Shown here one piece after another: positions 17,635-27,355 of a stretch of 64,000 nucleotides of DNA (position 1 is its first letter; each line of letters begins with the position of its first letter). Under the pieces are notes generated by a model. The model made no database searches and was not told where the DNA came from. It saw only the letters and a program-made list of their open reading frames with translations. This DNA comes from Mycobacterium colombiense CECT 3035 (GTDB taxonomy: Bacteria; Actinomycetota; Actinomycetes; Mycobacteriales; Mycobacteriaceae), in the NCBI RefSeq assembly GCF_002105755.1, contig NZ_CP020821.1:3348001-3412000 (forward strand), written 5' to 3'. The translations under genes and the position numbers were made by a program.

Positions 17635-18756
17635 TTACTGCATCGCGTTGATGGCCGTGATCAGTCGCTCCCTGACCTTATCGGGCAGCGGGACGTAGCC
17701 GGCCTTCGCGAGTTCGCCCTGCGCGCTCGTGGCGGAGATCGAGAGAAACGATTTGACCGCCGCGGCGGTCTGCGCGTCGTAGCCCCTCGAACACACTATC
17801 TCGTAGGTGACCAGCAGCAATGGGTAGACGCCCGGTTCCTCGGAGCCGTACATGGCGTTGAGGTCGAGCACCAGGTCGTCGCCCTCGGCCAGGAATCGGG
17901 CCGAGTTGACGGCGTTCCCGGCCGTTTCGTTGGTCAGCGGGATCACGCCGCCCCGGGTGGCGATCTTGGCGTAGGGCACGCCCGCCTGGTCGGCGAAGCC
18001 CTTCTCGACGTATCCGATGGCGCCCGGGGTGGCCCGCACCGCCTGGATGACGCCGGCCGACTTCGCGGCGCCCTCGCCGACGCCGCCCTGAAATTCCGTG
18101 CCGACCCCTTTCGACCAGCTCTGCGGCGCGGCCGCGGTCAGATACTTCTGGACGTTGTCGGTGGTTCCCGACGAGTCGGTCCGGTAGATCGGCGTGATCT
18201 TGCTGTCCGGCAGCGCCGTGCCCGGATTCAGGGCGGCCAGGATCGGATCGTTCCAGCTGGTGATCCTGCCGGTGAAGATCTTGGCCAGCGCGTCACTGTT
18301 GACCACCAGCGCCGGCTTGCCGGGCAGGTTGTAGACGATCCCGATGGGGCCGAAGACCAGCGGCAGATCCCACGCCGGGTTTCCGTCGCAGCGCTTGGCC
18401 GCGGGCCCGATCTGGTCGGCGACCAAGGGAGAGTCCGCGCCCGCGAAATCGACATGCCCGGCGATGAACTGCTCACGGCCGGCGCCCGATCCGGTCGGGT
18501 TGTAGGCCAGGCCCTTGCCCGGGCAGTACTGGCCCCACACCTGGTTGAACACCGTGACGGCGTTCTCTTGGGCCGTCGAGCCCTCCGCCGTCAGCTTGTC
18601 CTTGCCGCCGCAGCCCGCCGTTCCGGTGACACCGGAGCTGGGCGCACCCGCCCCGCGGGGGTTCTCGTCGCTACCGCAGGCGGTCAGCGCTCCGGCACCG
18701 AGCGCCGTCGCCAACGCCACGGCGGCCAGCGCCCTGCCCTGCCTGTCGAGCCTCAC
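17635..18756 (-). CDS. pstS: Phosphate-binding lipoprotein PstS
   Basis: A 373-aa periplasmic-type solute-binding lipoprotein. The signal peptide ALAAVALATALGAGALTAC ends with lipobox LTAC, so the Cys is lipidated and anchors it to the membrane. The mature domain has phosphate-contact segments GSTAQENAV, VDFAGADSPL and TDSSGTTDN. The GTG at 18756 gives a normal signal peptide; upstream in-frame starts would add about 24 non-signal residues. It is the first gene of pstSCAB and the probable site of phosphate-dependent control, though no Pho box was identified with confidence. Confidence 0.93.
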   Translation of the reverse strand: MRLDRQGRALAAVALATALGAGALTACGSDENPRGAGAPSSGVTGTAGCGGKDKLTAEGSTAQENAVTVFNQVWGQYCPGKGLAYNPTGSGAGREQFIAGHVDFAGADSPLVADQIGPAAKRCDGNPAWDLPLVFGPIGIVYNLPGKPALVVNSDALAKIFTGRITSWNDPILAALNPGTALPDSKITPIYRTDSSGTTDNVQKYLTAAAPQSWSKGVGTEFQGGVGEGAAKSAGVIQAVRATPGAIGYVEKGFADQAGVPYAKIATRGGVIPLTNETAGNAVNSARFLAEGDDLVLDLNAMYGSEEPGVYPLLLVTYEIVCSRGYDAQTAAAVKSFLSISATSAQGELAKAGYVPLPDKVRERLITAINAMQ

Positions 18757-18913
18757 CGATCTCGCTTTCCTGACGCGGTTCCGGACGCATGTGGGCGCCG
18801 CTGGCCACCTGTCACGTGAGGTTGCCAAGTGCGGGCGAAAATATGCGTCGACGCGGTCCCCAGCAACGTTTCGGTGGCCAAGACCAGATTAACGATGCGG
18901 CTCGTACCCGCGG

Positions 18914-20668
<1,755 letters not shown>

Positions 20669-20673
20669 TTAAG

Positions 20674-20697
20674 CGTTAGTTACCAGGTCATCTAACG
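20674..20697. promoter_or_regulatory. Inverted repeat between divergent glnR and lmeA
   Basis: CGTTAG (20674-20679) and CTAACG (20692-20697) are separated by 12 nt in the 120-bp divergent promoter region. It could be an operator shared by both genes. It does not match the GlnR box I know, so self-regulation by GlnR is not claimed. Confidence 0.3.
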
Positions 20698-20739
20698 ATA
20701 ACTTGTCACCTGGCTGTTTCGCGTGGCAGACGAGCGGTT

Positions 20740-21609
20740 GTGAGCCCCACCACGACCGGTCCGGCGGCGACCGGCTCTTGGGTCTTACGCCACAATGTGC
20801 GGGTGCGCAAGGTGCTGATTGCTGTGACCGCGACGGCGATCCTGGTCGCGGTGCTCGCCCTCGGCGCGATCGGCTTCGACTACGGGACCAGCATCTATGC
20901 CGAATACCGGCTGTCGTCCAGCGTCCGTAAGGCGGCCAAGCTCGGCACCGACCCGTTCGTGGCCATCGTGGCGTTTCCCTTCATTCCGCAGGCGATGCGC
21001 GGCAACTACAGCCAGGTGGAGATCAAGGCCAACGCCGTCGACCACTCGATGACCGGCAGGGCCACGCTGGAGGCCACGATGTACTCGGTGGACCTCGCCC
21101 AGGCGTCGTGGCTGATCAGCCCTGACGCGAAGCTCTGGGTGAGCAAGCTGGAGAGCCGCATCATCGTCGACTCCACGCACCTGGGCCGGTTCATGGGCAT
21201 CAGCGACCTGATGGTCGAGGCGCCGCCGAAGGAAACCAACACCTCCACCGGCGGCGTGACCGCGTCGGGCATATCGGACAGCCACGGGCTGGTGTTCACC
21301 GGCACCCCCAAATCGGCGGGCTTCGATCGCCGGGTCAGCGTCTCGGTCGACCTGTCCATCGCTCCCGATGACCCGGCGACGCTGGTGTTCACCCCGACCG
21401 GCGTGCTGACCGGCTCGGACACCGCAAACCAGACCGTGCCGGCCGACAAGCGGGACGCCGTGCTGCGCGCCTTCAGCGGAAGATTGCCTGACCAGCGGCT
21501 GCCCTTCGGTGTCGCGCCTACCACCGAGGGCGCTCGGGGATCCGACGTCATCATCGAGGGCATCACCCGTGGAGTAACCGTGACCCTGCAGGGGTTTAAG
21601 CAGTCATGA
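20740..21609 (+). CDS. lmeA: LmeA-like lipid-binding envelope protein (DUF2993)
   Basis: A 289-aa protein with one N-terminal membrane helix or uncleaved signal (KVLIAVTATAILVAVLALGAIGF) and a long extracytoplasmic beta-rich DUF2993 domain. LmeA of M. smegmatis binds phospholipids and is needed for elongation of the mannan backbone of lipomannan and lipoarabinomannan; its ortholog in M. tuberculosis is Rv0817c. The GTG at 20740 is used; a GTG at 20803 just before the helix is an alternative. It is divergent from glnR and followed by a thioredoxin-like gene. Confidence 0.86.
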   Translation: MSPTTTGPAATGSWVLRHNVRVRKVLIAVTATAILVAVLALGAIGFDYGTSIYAEYRLSSSVRKAAKLGTDPFVAIVAFPFIPQAMRGNYSQVEIKANAVDHSMTGRATLEATMYSVDLAQASWLISPDAKLWVSKLESRIIVDSTHLGRFMGISDLMVEAPPKETNTSTGGVTASGISDSHGLVFTGTPKSAGFDRRVSVSVDLSIAPDDPATLVFTPTGVLTGSDTANQTVPADKRDAVLRAFSGRLPDQRLPFGVAPTTEGARGSDVIIEGITRGVTVTLQGFKQS

Positions 21610-21658
21610 CCCGCGTCGACGACGATGCGCAGCGAAGCGATGAAGAGGAGCGGCGCCA

Positions 21659-22078
21659 ATGACCGCAGTTGTCGTGATCGTCGTGGCGCTGGCCGCGGCA
21701 ACCCTGGCCGGGTGGTTGCTGACCCGGCGTTCCGGACGCATCCGGGAAATCGCCACCACGCCGGATCGGGACACCGACGCCGACATCGCGGCGCTGGGGC
21801 TGTCCCGCAACGGGCCGACCGTGGTGCACTTCAGCGCGCCGTGGTGCGGGCCGTGTGACCGGGTCCGCCGGGTCGTCCAGCAGGTCTGCGACGACTTGGG
21901 CGACGTGGCACACGTCGAGGTCGACCTGGACGCCAATCCGGAGACCGCGCGCCGGTATTCGGTGTTGTCCCTGCCCACCACGCTGATCTTCGACGTCGAC
22001 GGCCGGCAGCGATACCGTACGTCCGGAGTGCCCAGCAGCGCCGACCTGCGGTCCGCCCTGAAACCGCTGTTGGCCTGA
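21659..22078 (+). CDS. thiX: Membrane-anchored thioredoxin-like protein
   Basis: A 139-aa protein with an N-terminal membrane helix (AVVVIVVALAAATLAGWLL) followed by a thioredoxin fold. The active-site sequence is APWCGPCDRV, the strand VEVDLDANPE follows, and the cis-Pro region reads VLSLPTTLIF, all standard. GAGGAGCGG precedes the ATG. It acts in thiol-disulfide exchange at the membrane. It sits just before the cysteine-controlled leader and cysA2 genes, in a sulfur-related neighbourhood. From memory it corresponds to Rv0816c. Confidence 0.9.
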   Translation: MTAVVVIVVALAAATLAGWLLTRRSGRIREIATTPDRDTDADIAALGLSRNGPTVVHFSAPWCGPCDRVRRVVQQVCDDLGDVAHVEVDLDANPETARRYSVLSLPTTLIFDVDGRQRYRTSGVPSSADLRSALKPLLA

Positions 22079-22107
22079 CCACGGTGTCATTAGGTAAGCT
22101 GACCGAC

Positions 22108-22197
22108 GTGTCAGCCCGCCTCGAGCCCATGCTCACCCAGCGTCGCGCAGTCGAACTGTGCCGCACCGCGGGCTGTTGTTGTTGCTGTTGCTGCTGA
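22108..22197 (+). CDS. Poly-cysteine leader peptide (cysteine-responsive attenuator sORF)
   Basis: A 29-aa ORF that begins GTG at 22108 with no ribosome site and ends with seven consecutive Cys codons before TGA. TAAGCT at 22095-22100 fits a -10 box, so the mRNA probably starts at the GTG (leaderless). Such leaderless poly-Cys sORFs were shown in M. smegmatis to control the downstream sulfur operon according to cysteine supply. The DUF4395, cysA2 and sseC2 genes follow. The tract CTGTTGCTG within the Cys codons is perfectly complementary to 22273-22281, near the next ribosome site. Confidence 0.85.
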   Translation: MSARLEPMLTQRRAVELCRTAGCCCCCCC

Positions 22198-22281
22198 GTA
22201 GCCGCGCTTTCGCGTAGCACTCGGAGCGGCCCGGATTCCAGACCGTGGCACGTCTCCATTCGTCGTTTCTGTCAGCAACAG
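22185..22281 (+). promoter_or_regulatory. Candidate attenuator pairing between Cys codons and DUF4395 leader
   Basis: CTGTTGCTG at 22185-22193, inside the Cys codons, is the exact reverse complement of CAGCAACAG at 22273-22281. The latter also forms a small local CTGT-n5-ACAG hairpin. The SD of the next gene (AGGAG, 22290-22294) lies 8 nt further on. A ribosome stalled on Cys codons would block the long-range pairing. The complementarity is seen directly; the switching mechanism is inferred. Confidence 0.5.
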
Positions 22282-22302
22282 AGGTATCGAGGAGTTCCTA
22301 CC

Positions 22303-22773
22303 TTGCCAAACAGCAACATCACCACGCGACCCGACCTGGTCGACGTGCGTGGACCGCGATTCGCGGCTTGGGTCACCACCGCCGTCCTGGTGCTCGCGCT
22401 CGCCGCATCGGCGGCAAGCCCGCCGGCCGCCGCGGTGATCCTGGCCGTCCAAGCCGTCATCTTCGCCATCGGCGCGGTCGGTGGGCCGCGCAAGCACCCC
22501 TACGGCCGCATCTTCGCCACCGTCGTCGCGCCGCGACTGGGCCCGGTGCAGGATCGCGAGCCGACCCCGCCGCTGAAGTTCGCCCAACTCGTCGGCCTGA
22601 TCTTCGCGGTGCTCGGAACCGCCGGATTCGCCACCGGCGCCGTGCTGTTCGGCGTCATCGCCACCGCGGCCGCCCTGGCGGCCGCGTTTCTCAACGCGGC
22701 GTTCGGCATCTGCCTGGGCTGCCAGCTCTACCCGCTGGTGGCCCGTTTCCGGCGCCCCGCGCGTCCCACCTGA
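22303..22773 (+). CDS. DUF4395 membrane protein
   Basis: A 156-aa membrane protein with about four hydrophobic segments (WVTTAVLVLALAASAASPPAAAVILAVQAVIFAIG and two more near the C-terminus) and a conserved C-terminal GICLGCQLY with a CxxC pair. DUF4395 genes often stand beside thioredoxin and rhodanese genes, suggesting a role in sulfur or thiol traffic; the activity is unknown. The start is TTG at 22303 with AGGAG 8 nt upstream. It is the first gene under the poly-Cys attenuator, 36 bp before cysA2. Confidence 0.8.
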   Translation: MPNSNITTRPDLVDVRGPRFAAWVTTAVLVLALAASAASPPAAAVILAVQAVIFAIGAVGGPRKHPYGRIFATVVAPRLGPVQDREPTPPLKFAQLVGLIFAVLGTAGFATGAVLFGVIATAAALAAAFLNAAFGICLGCQLYPLVARFRRPARPT

Positions 22774-22809
22774 CCTGCTGTAACAAAAGCGATTGAAAGG
22801 ATCCACCCC

Positions 22810-23643
22810 ATGGCACGCTCCGACGTCCTGGTCTCCACCGACTGGGCTGAGAGCAATCTCGACGCCTCAGGCGTCGTCTTCGTCGAAGTCGACGAAGACA
22901 CCAGCGCTTACGACGCCGGCCACATCCCCGGCGCGATCAAGCTGGACTGGCGCTCCGACTTGCAGGACCCGGTCAAACGCGACTTCGTCGACGCCCAACA
23001 ATTCTCCAAACTGCTCAGCGAGCGGGGCATTTCCAACGACGACACCGTGATCCTCTACGGCGGCAACAACAACTGGTTTGCCGCGTACGCGTACTGGTAC
23101 TTCAAGCTCTACGGCCACGACAAGGTCAAGCTGCTCGACGGCGGCCGCAAGAAATGGGAGCTCGACGGCCGGGCGCTGTCCAGCGACCCCGTCAGCCGGC
23201 CCGCTACGTCGTACACCGCCGCCGCACCGGACAACAGCATCCGGGCGTTCCGCGACGACGTCATCGCCGCCATCAACGTCAAGAACCTGGTTGACGTGCG
23301 CTCCCCCGACGAGTTCTCCGGCAAGATCCTGGCGCCCGCGCACCTGCCGCAGGAGCAAAGCCAGCGGCCCGGCCACATCCCCGGCGCTATCAACGTGCCG
23401 TGGAGCAGGGCCGCGAACGAGGACGGCACCTTCAAGTCCGACGAGGAGCTGGCCGAGCTCTACGCCGCCGCCGGCCTCGACGGCGACAAGGAAACGATCG
23501 CCTACTGCCGCATCGGCGAGCGGTCGTCGCACACCTGGTTCGTTCTCTATGAATTGCTCGGGCATCGGAATGTGAAGAACTACGACGGCAGTTGGACGGA
23601 ATACGGCTCCCTGGTGGGTGCCCCGATCGAGTTGGGAAGCTGA
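22810..23643 (+). CDS. cysA2: Thiosulfate sulfurtransferase (rhodanese) CysA2
   Basis: A 277-aa tandem rhodanese. The N-terminal domain is inactive; the C-terminal domain holds the catalytic loop YCRIGERSSHTW with the persulfide-forming Cys. It transfers sulfane sulfur from thiosulfate or 3-mercaptopyruvate. Ending only 2 bp before sseC2, it belongs to the cysteine-attenuated operon. From memory it corresponds to Rv0815c, which is duplicated as cysA3 in M. tuberculosis. Confidence 0.94.
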   Translation: MARSDVLVSTDWAESNLDASGVVFVEVDEDTSAYDAGHIPGAIKLDWRSDLQDPVKRDFVDAQQFSKLLSERGISNDDTVILYGGNNNWFAAYAYWYFKLYGHDKVKLLDGGRKKWELDGRALSSDPVSRPATSYTAAAPDNSIRAFRDDVIAAINVKNLVDVRSPDEFSGKILAPAHLPQEQSQRPGHIPGAINVPWSRAANEDGTFKSDEELAELYAAAGLDGDKETIAYCRIGERSSHTWFVLYELLGHRNVKNYDGSWTEYGSLVGAPIELGS

Positions 23644-23644
23644 T

Positions 23645-23947
23645 ATGTGCTCTGCACCGAAACAAGGACTGACGTTGCCCGCCAGCGTCGACCTGGAGAA
23701 GGAAACGGTGATCACCGGTCGCGTGGTGGACGGCGAGGGCCAGGCAGTGGGGGGTGCGTTCGTCCGCTTGCTGGACTCCTCGGACGAGTTCACCGCCGAG
23801 GTCGTGGCGTCGGCCACCGGCGACTTCCGGTTCTTCGCCGCGCCGGGTTCCTGGACCCTGCGTGCCCTGTCGAAGGCCGGCAACGGCGACGCCGTGGTGG
23901 CGCCGTCCGGTGCGGGCATCCACGAGGTCGACGTCAAGATCGCCTGA
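23645..23947 (+). CDS. sseC2: SseC-type DUF1416 protein
   Basis: A 100-aa protein starting MCSAPKQGLTLPASVD. The middle, ITGRVVDGEGQAVGGAFVRL, has the beta-sandwich pattern of carboxypeptidase-regulatory-like domains. It is always found after cysA2-type rhodanese genes in mycobacteria and is thought to act in sulfur metabolism; the exact function is unknown. The ATG at 23645 follows the cysA2 stop directly, and an upstream in-frame start at 23618 would overlap cysA2. Confidence 0.88.
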   Translation: MCSAPKQGLTLPASVDLEKETVITGRVVDGEGQAVGGAFVRLLDSSDEFTAEVVASATGDFRFFAAPGSWTLRALSKAGNGDAVVAPSGAGIHEVDVKIA

Positions 23948-23998
23948 CCCGCCAGCCGCCCCCGACGGGGACACCGCGGGACGAATAGACTTGTGCCC

Positions 23999-24097
23999 GT
24001 GGTGCTGTTCTTCGAGATCATGCTGGTCGTGTCGGTCGTGGTGATTTCATGGTTCGCCCTGTACACCCTTTATCGGCTCATCACTGACGAGTCGTGA
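23999..24097 (+). CDS. Small single-span membrane peptide
   Basis: A 32-aa frame starting GTG. The hydrophobic stretch [20 protein letters not shown] is followed by [10 protein letters not shown], giving one membrane helix with a short charged tail. Its stop TGA overlaps the GTG of the next gene (GTGA at 24094-24097), a typical sign of translational coupling. No function is known. There is no strong ribosome site, but GGGACG lies about 20 nt upstream. The coherent helix and the precise coupling make it a credible gene. Confidence 0.6.
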   Translation: MVLFFEIMLVVSVVVISWFALYTLYRLITDES

Positions 24098-24750
24098 GTC
24101 GCGACGAACCGCTGAGTTCCGCCGGTTCCGGCGACCGGGCAGTGGCCGCCGCCGCCGAGCGCGCCAAGCTCACCGCCGGCCGCAACATCCCGTCCTACGA
24201 TGACCTGCCCCTGCCCGCCGACACCGCGAACCTGCGCGAAGGCGCCAACCTCAGCGATGAGCTGCTGGCGCTGCTGCCGTTGGTCGGCGTCTGGCGCGGC
24301 GAAGGCGAAGGCCGCGGGCACGACGGCGACTACCGGTTCGGCCAGCAGATCGTGGTTTCGCACGACGGCGGTGACTACCTGAACTGGGAAGCCCGCTCCT
24401 GGCGGCTCAGCGAGACGGGCGACTACCAAGAACGCGGCCTGCGCGAAACGGGTTTCTGGCGCTTCGTCACCGATCCCGACGACCCCGGCGAATCGCACGC
24501 GATCGAACTGCTGCTGGCCCATTCGGCGGGCTACGTCGAACTGTTCTACGGCCGCCCGCTGACCCAGTCGTCGTGGGAACTGGTCACCGACGCGCTGGCC
24601 CGCAGCAGGTCGGGTGTGCTGGTCGGCGGCGCCAAACGCCTCTACGGCATCGTCGAAGGCGGCGACCTCGCCTACGTCGAGGAACGGGTGGACGCCGACG
24701 GCGGTCTGGTGCCGCATCTCTCGGCGCGGCTGTCTCGCTTCGCCGGCTAG
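24094..24750 (+). CDS. Nitrobindin-like haem-binding beta-barrel protein
   Basis: A 218-aa protein of the FABP-like/nitrobindin family (Rv0813c type). The motif [23 protein letters not shown] holds the family GxWxGxG signature, and the C-terminal part ([17 protein letters not shown]) contains the His expected to bind haem iron. Family members isomerise peroxynitrite to nitrate and so protect against nitrosative stress. The start overlaps the small membrane peptide gene by 4 nt. The biochemical role here is inferred from the family. Confidence 0.88.
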   Translation: MSRDEPLSSAGSGDRAVAAAAERAKLTAGRNIPSYDDLPLPADTANLREGANLSDELLALLPLVGVWRGEGEGRGHDGDYRFGQQIVVSHDGGDYLNWEARSWRLSETGDYQERGLRETGFWRFVTDPDDPGESHAIELLLAHSAGYVELFYGRPLTQSSWELVTDALARSRSGVLVGGAKRLYGIVEGGDLAYVEERVDADGGLVPHLSARLSRFAG

Positions 24751-24841
24751 CAACCGGCCCGCGGCCGGCCTTTCTGCGTGTACTGTTCGACGTCCGAGCG
24801 TCCGACGGTCGACGATATGCCCGGGAAGGGAGGTCGATCGG

Positions 24842-27217
24842 ATGCGTCCCAAACGGTCAGCCCCGCCTGCGCTGCGGCGCGCGGTGATCGGCACCGGCCT
24901 GGTGTTGATCCTGTACCTGGCCGTCCTGGATCTGCAGCCCTCGGTCCTCGACGCGCTGCCTGACTCGCTCGGCTGGTTCGGCCGGCCCGGATCGATGCCG
25001 ACGCTGGCGATCGTGGTCACCGTGCTGGTGGCGGCCTGCGTGCTGACGTTCCGATCCGACAGCAGCCACCGGGTGGTGGGGGTTTCGTTCACCGTGATCG
25101 CTGCGCTCGTCAGCATGGGCGCGGTGCTGGGCCTCACCTCCTATTGGGGATGCCACGACGCCAACCATCCCGCCTTCTTCACCCCGCTGATGGCGACGGC
25201 GAGTCTGGTCAAGGGCGGCACCGGCGACTTCTCCGTCAGCGGGCGGACCTGCCCCAACCCCACGCCGGTCGGGCTCGAGCTCGCGCGGATCGCGGCGCTG
25301 GCGGCGATTTTCACCGGGCTGGGCGGCGTGGTGGTCGGCGTGTTCCGGTCCCAGGTGGACCGGCTGCGCGCCAACCTGGCCGACTCGGTCACCGCCATCG
25401 TCGGCGTCGACGCCGACACCCAATCGATGATCAGCGCTGTCGCGCGGACGCTGGACCGCCGCAGCACCCTGGTCGTCATCACCGGCGCCAGCGACGACCG
25501 TGTGGCACGGGCCCGCAGGCAGGGCGCCCGAGTGGTCCTGGTGGACTTCAACGCACCGTCCACGCTGGTGTCACTCCGGTTGTGGCGCAACCTTTCCCGG
25601 CTCTATCTGATGGCGCCCGACCCGGCGGTCAACCTGTTGTGGCTCGACCTGATCAGTCGTCGGCTCGCCGAGGTCGCCCACAAGCGGCGGCTGCCGCTGA
25701 TCGTGCGCATGGACGACCCGTGGCTGGCCCAGGCCTGGCGCGCCCAGCAGTTCGGCGGCTCGGACACCCGCTGGGCCGCCGACGTCGTCGGCAAATACGA
25801 GGTGACCGCGGGCAGGCTGCTGGACGCCCTCAGCGCCACACGCCGAACACAACGCGTATTCGTCTGCGGCACTTCGCAATTGACCCTGGCCCTGTGCGCC
25901 AATCTGACCCAGCGCGCGTTGGAACGCGACTTCTACACCCCGCCAGATGCGGTGCCGTTGCCCGCGCTCACCCTGGTCGAACGCGACGCCGAGGACTACC
26001 TGGCCGATCACGAGTTCTACCGGAAGCAGGCGGGATTCATGTCCGACGGGCCGACCATCGACGCCGTGGCCGAGGTCCCGACGGTACCGACCATGCTGAA
26101 GTTGATCGGCCAGGCCGACCCGGCAACCTGCGCGGTGATCTTCGTGGACGTCCACGCCGCGACGACGGCGGCCCGGCTGGCGGCCCGATTCCCCGAAATG
26201 CCGATCCATGCCTCGGATCTCAACACCAGCATCAGCGACGACGCGATCCAGGTCGTCGGCCGGCTGCAGTCCTACTCGCTGGTGCTCGACACCCAGGAGG
26301 GCCTGGTTCAGGACGCATGGGAGCGTGCGGCGAGGCTGATCCACGAGCGCTACGTGTCGACGCTCGATCCGGCGGCGACGCGGTCGGCGGCCGCGATGCC
26401 GTGGGCGGAGCTCAACGAGTTCTACCGGGGTTCGAACCGGCGCCAGGTGCGCAACGCGCTGTGGATGGTCGAACAGATCGCCGGACACACCTGGAACACC
26501 TGGGGTAGCCCGCCGGCGCAGCTGTCCGGCAGCGACGTGGCGGGGTTGGCGCCGTTGGAACAGCTGGCGCTGATGGGCTTCGACGACCACGCGGCGATGA
26601 GCATGGCCCGGGCGGAGCACGAGGACTGGTGTCGCTACTACCGGCGCAACGGCTGGAAATACGGTGTGCCGCGGGACGACTCGCGCAAGATCCACGACAA
26701 ATTGGTCGACTGGTCGACGGTCGAAGGCAACCCGGATTTACTCAACGCCGCCGTCCGCAGTCTGGCCGGGACCCTGTGGAGCCTGCGGCAGCTCGGCTTT
26801 CGTTCCCGCCCGCTGTGGCGATCCTTCTCCCGGGTGGGCACGGTGACCGCTGAGCAGCGCGGCGCCGGCTGGACGTGGACGTCGGATTCGGGCCACATCA
26901 TGCGCGCCGAGGCCGGCGACTGGGCGGTCACCGAAGACGGCAAGCTCTGGTCGGTGCGCGACGACATCTTCCGCGCCACCTACGAGCCCGCCGGCGATGG
27001 GCGGTGGCGACGCAAGGGACGGGTGCAGGCCCGCCCGGCCGAGCCGGGCGAAACCATCAACACCTTGGAGGGACCCACCACGGCGGCCGACGGCGACTGG
27101 GTGGTCCGCGGGGAAGGCGGCGAGCAATGGCCGGTGCCCGGTGCGGAATTCGCGCGCCGCTACGCCGAAGTCCATCCAGCTGAGGAAGCCCGCGTTCTCG
27201 ACGCCGGCGCGGGCTAA
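24842..27217 (+). CDS. Four-TM protein with RCK-like folds, RyR domain and PGDYL-like repeats
   Basis: A 791-aa protein of unusual architecture. Four membrane helices lie at about 14-33, 52-70, 78-98 and 147-168; the outer loop between helices 3 and 4 has Cys104 and Cys137. Two TrkA-N/RCK-like Rossmann segments follow (TLVVITGASDDRVARARRQG near 205; RVFVCGTSQLTLALCANL near 340). A RyR domain at about 570-650 carries ARAEHEDWCRYYRRNGWKYG and DDSRKIHDKLVDW. Two related C-terminal motifs follow (GDWAVTEDGKLWSVRDDIF, about 692; GDWVVRGEGGEQWPVPGAEF, about 749). No K+ selectivity filter is seen. GGGAGG precedes the ATG. A TIR-domain gene follows 138 bp downstream. Confidence 0.8.
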   Translation: MRPKRSAPPALRRAVIGTGLVLILYLAVLDLQPSVLDALPDSLGWFGRPGSMPTLAIVVTVLVAACVLTFRSDSSHRVVGVSFTVIAALVSMGAVLGLTSYWGCHDANHPAFFTPLMATASLVKGGTGDFSVSGRTCPNPTPVGLELARIAALAAIFTGLGGVVVGVFRSQVDRLRANLADSVTAIVGVDADTQSMISAVARTLDRRSTLVVITGASDDRVARARRQGARVVLVDFNAPSTLVSLRLWRNLSRLYLMAPDPAVNLLWLDLISRRLAEVAHKRRLPLIVRMDDPWLAQAWRAQQFGGSDTRWAADVVGKYEVTAGRLLDALSATRRTQRVFVCGTSQLTLALCANLTQRALERDFYTPPDAVPLPALTLVERDAEDYLADHEFYRKQAGFMSDGPTIDAVAEVPTVPTMLKLIGQADPATCAVIFVDVHAATTAARLAARFPEMPIHASDLNTSISDDAIQVVGRLQSYSLVLDTQEGLVQDAWERAARLIHERYVSTLDPAATRSAAAMPWAELNEFYRGSNRRQVRNALWMVEQIAGHTWNTWGSPPAQLSGSDVAGLAPLEQLALMGFDDHAAMSMARAEHEDWCRYYRRNGWKYGVPRDDSRKIHDKLVDWSTVEGNPDLLNAAVRSLAGTLWSLRQLGFRSRPLWRSFSRVGTVTAEQRGAGWTWTSDSGHIMRAEAGDWAVTEDGKLWSVRDDIFRATYEPAGDGRWRRKGRVQARPAEPGETINTLEGPTTAADGDWVVRGEGGEQWPVPGAEFARRYAEVHPAEEARVLDAGAG

Positions 27218-27355
27218 TCGCGGGCCACGGCCGCCCCAACTGGCAATGCATTTGCGCCATCTGATAGGGCCCAACACTGATACGGTATCGGCGCAGGTGA
27301 AATAGCCGCATCCGAGACTTTCGCCGTTCGCTCCGCCTTACCCAAGGAGACTCCG

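Noticed and set aside
16519..18819. Very long plus-strand open frame (766 aa) over pstC/pstS
   Set aside because: Antisense shadow of the pst genes in high-GC DNA; Arg/Gly/Asp-rich with no domain, and the opposite frame encodes clear Pst proteins.
18757..18913. Pho box for RegX3 upstream of pstS
   Set aside because: Some direct-repeat-like GTCAC/GTGAG sequence is present, but spacing and match were not good enough to call.
24614..24841. Upstream start for the RyR protein
   Set aside because: It lies inside the nitrobindin-like gene in another frame; the ATG at 24842 has a strong ribosome site.
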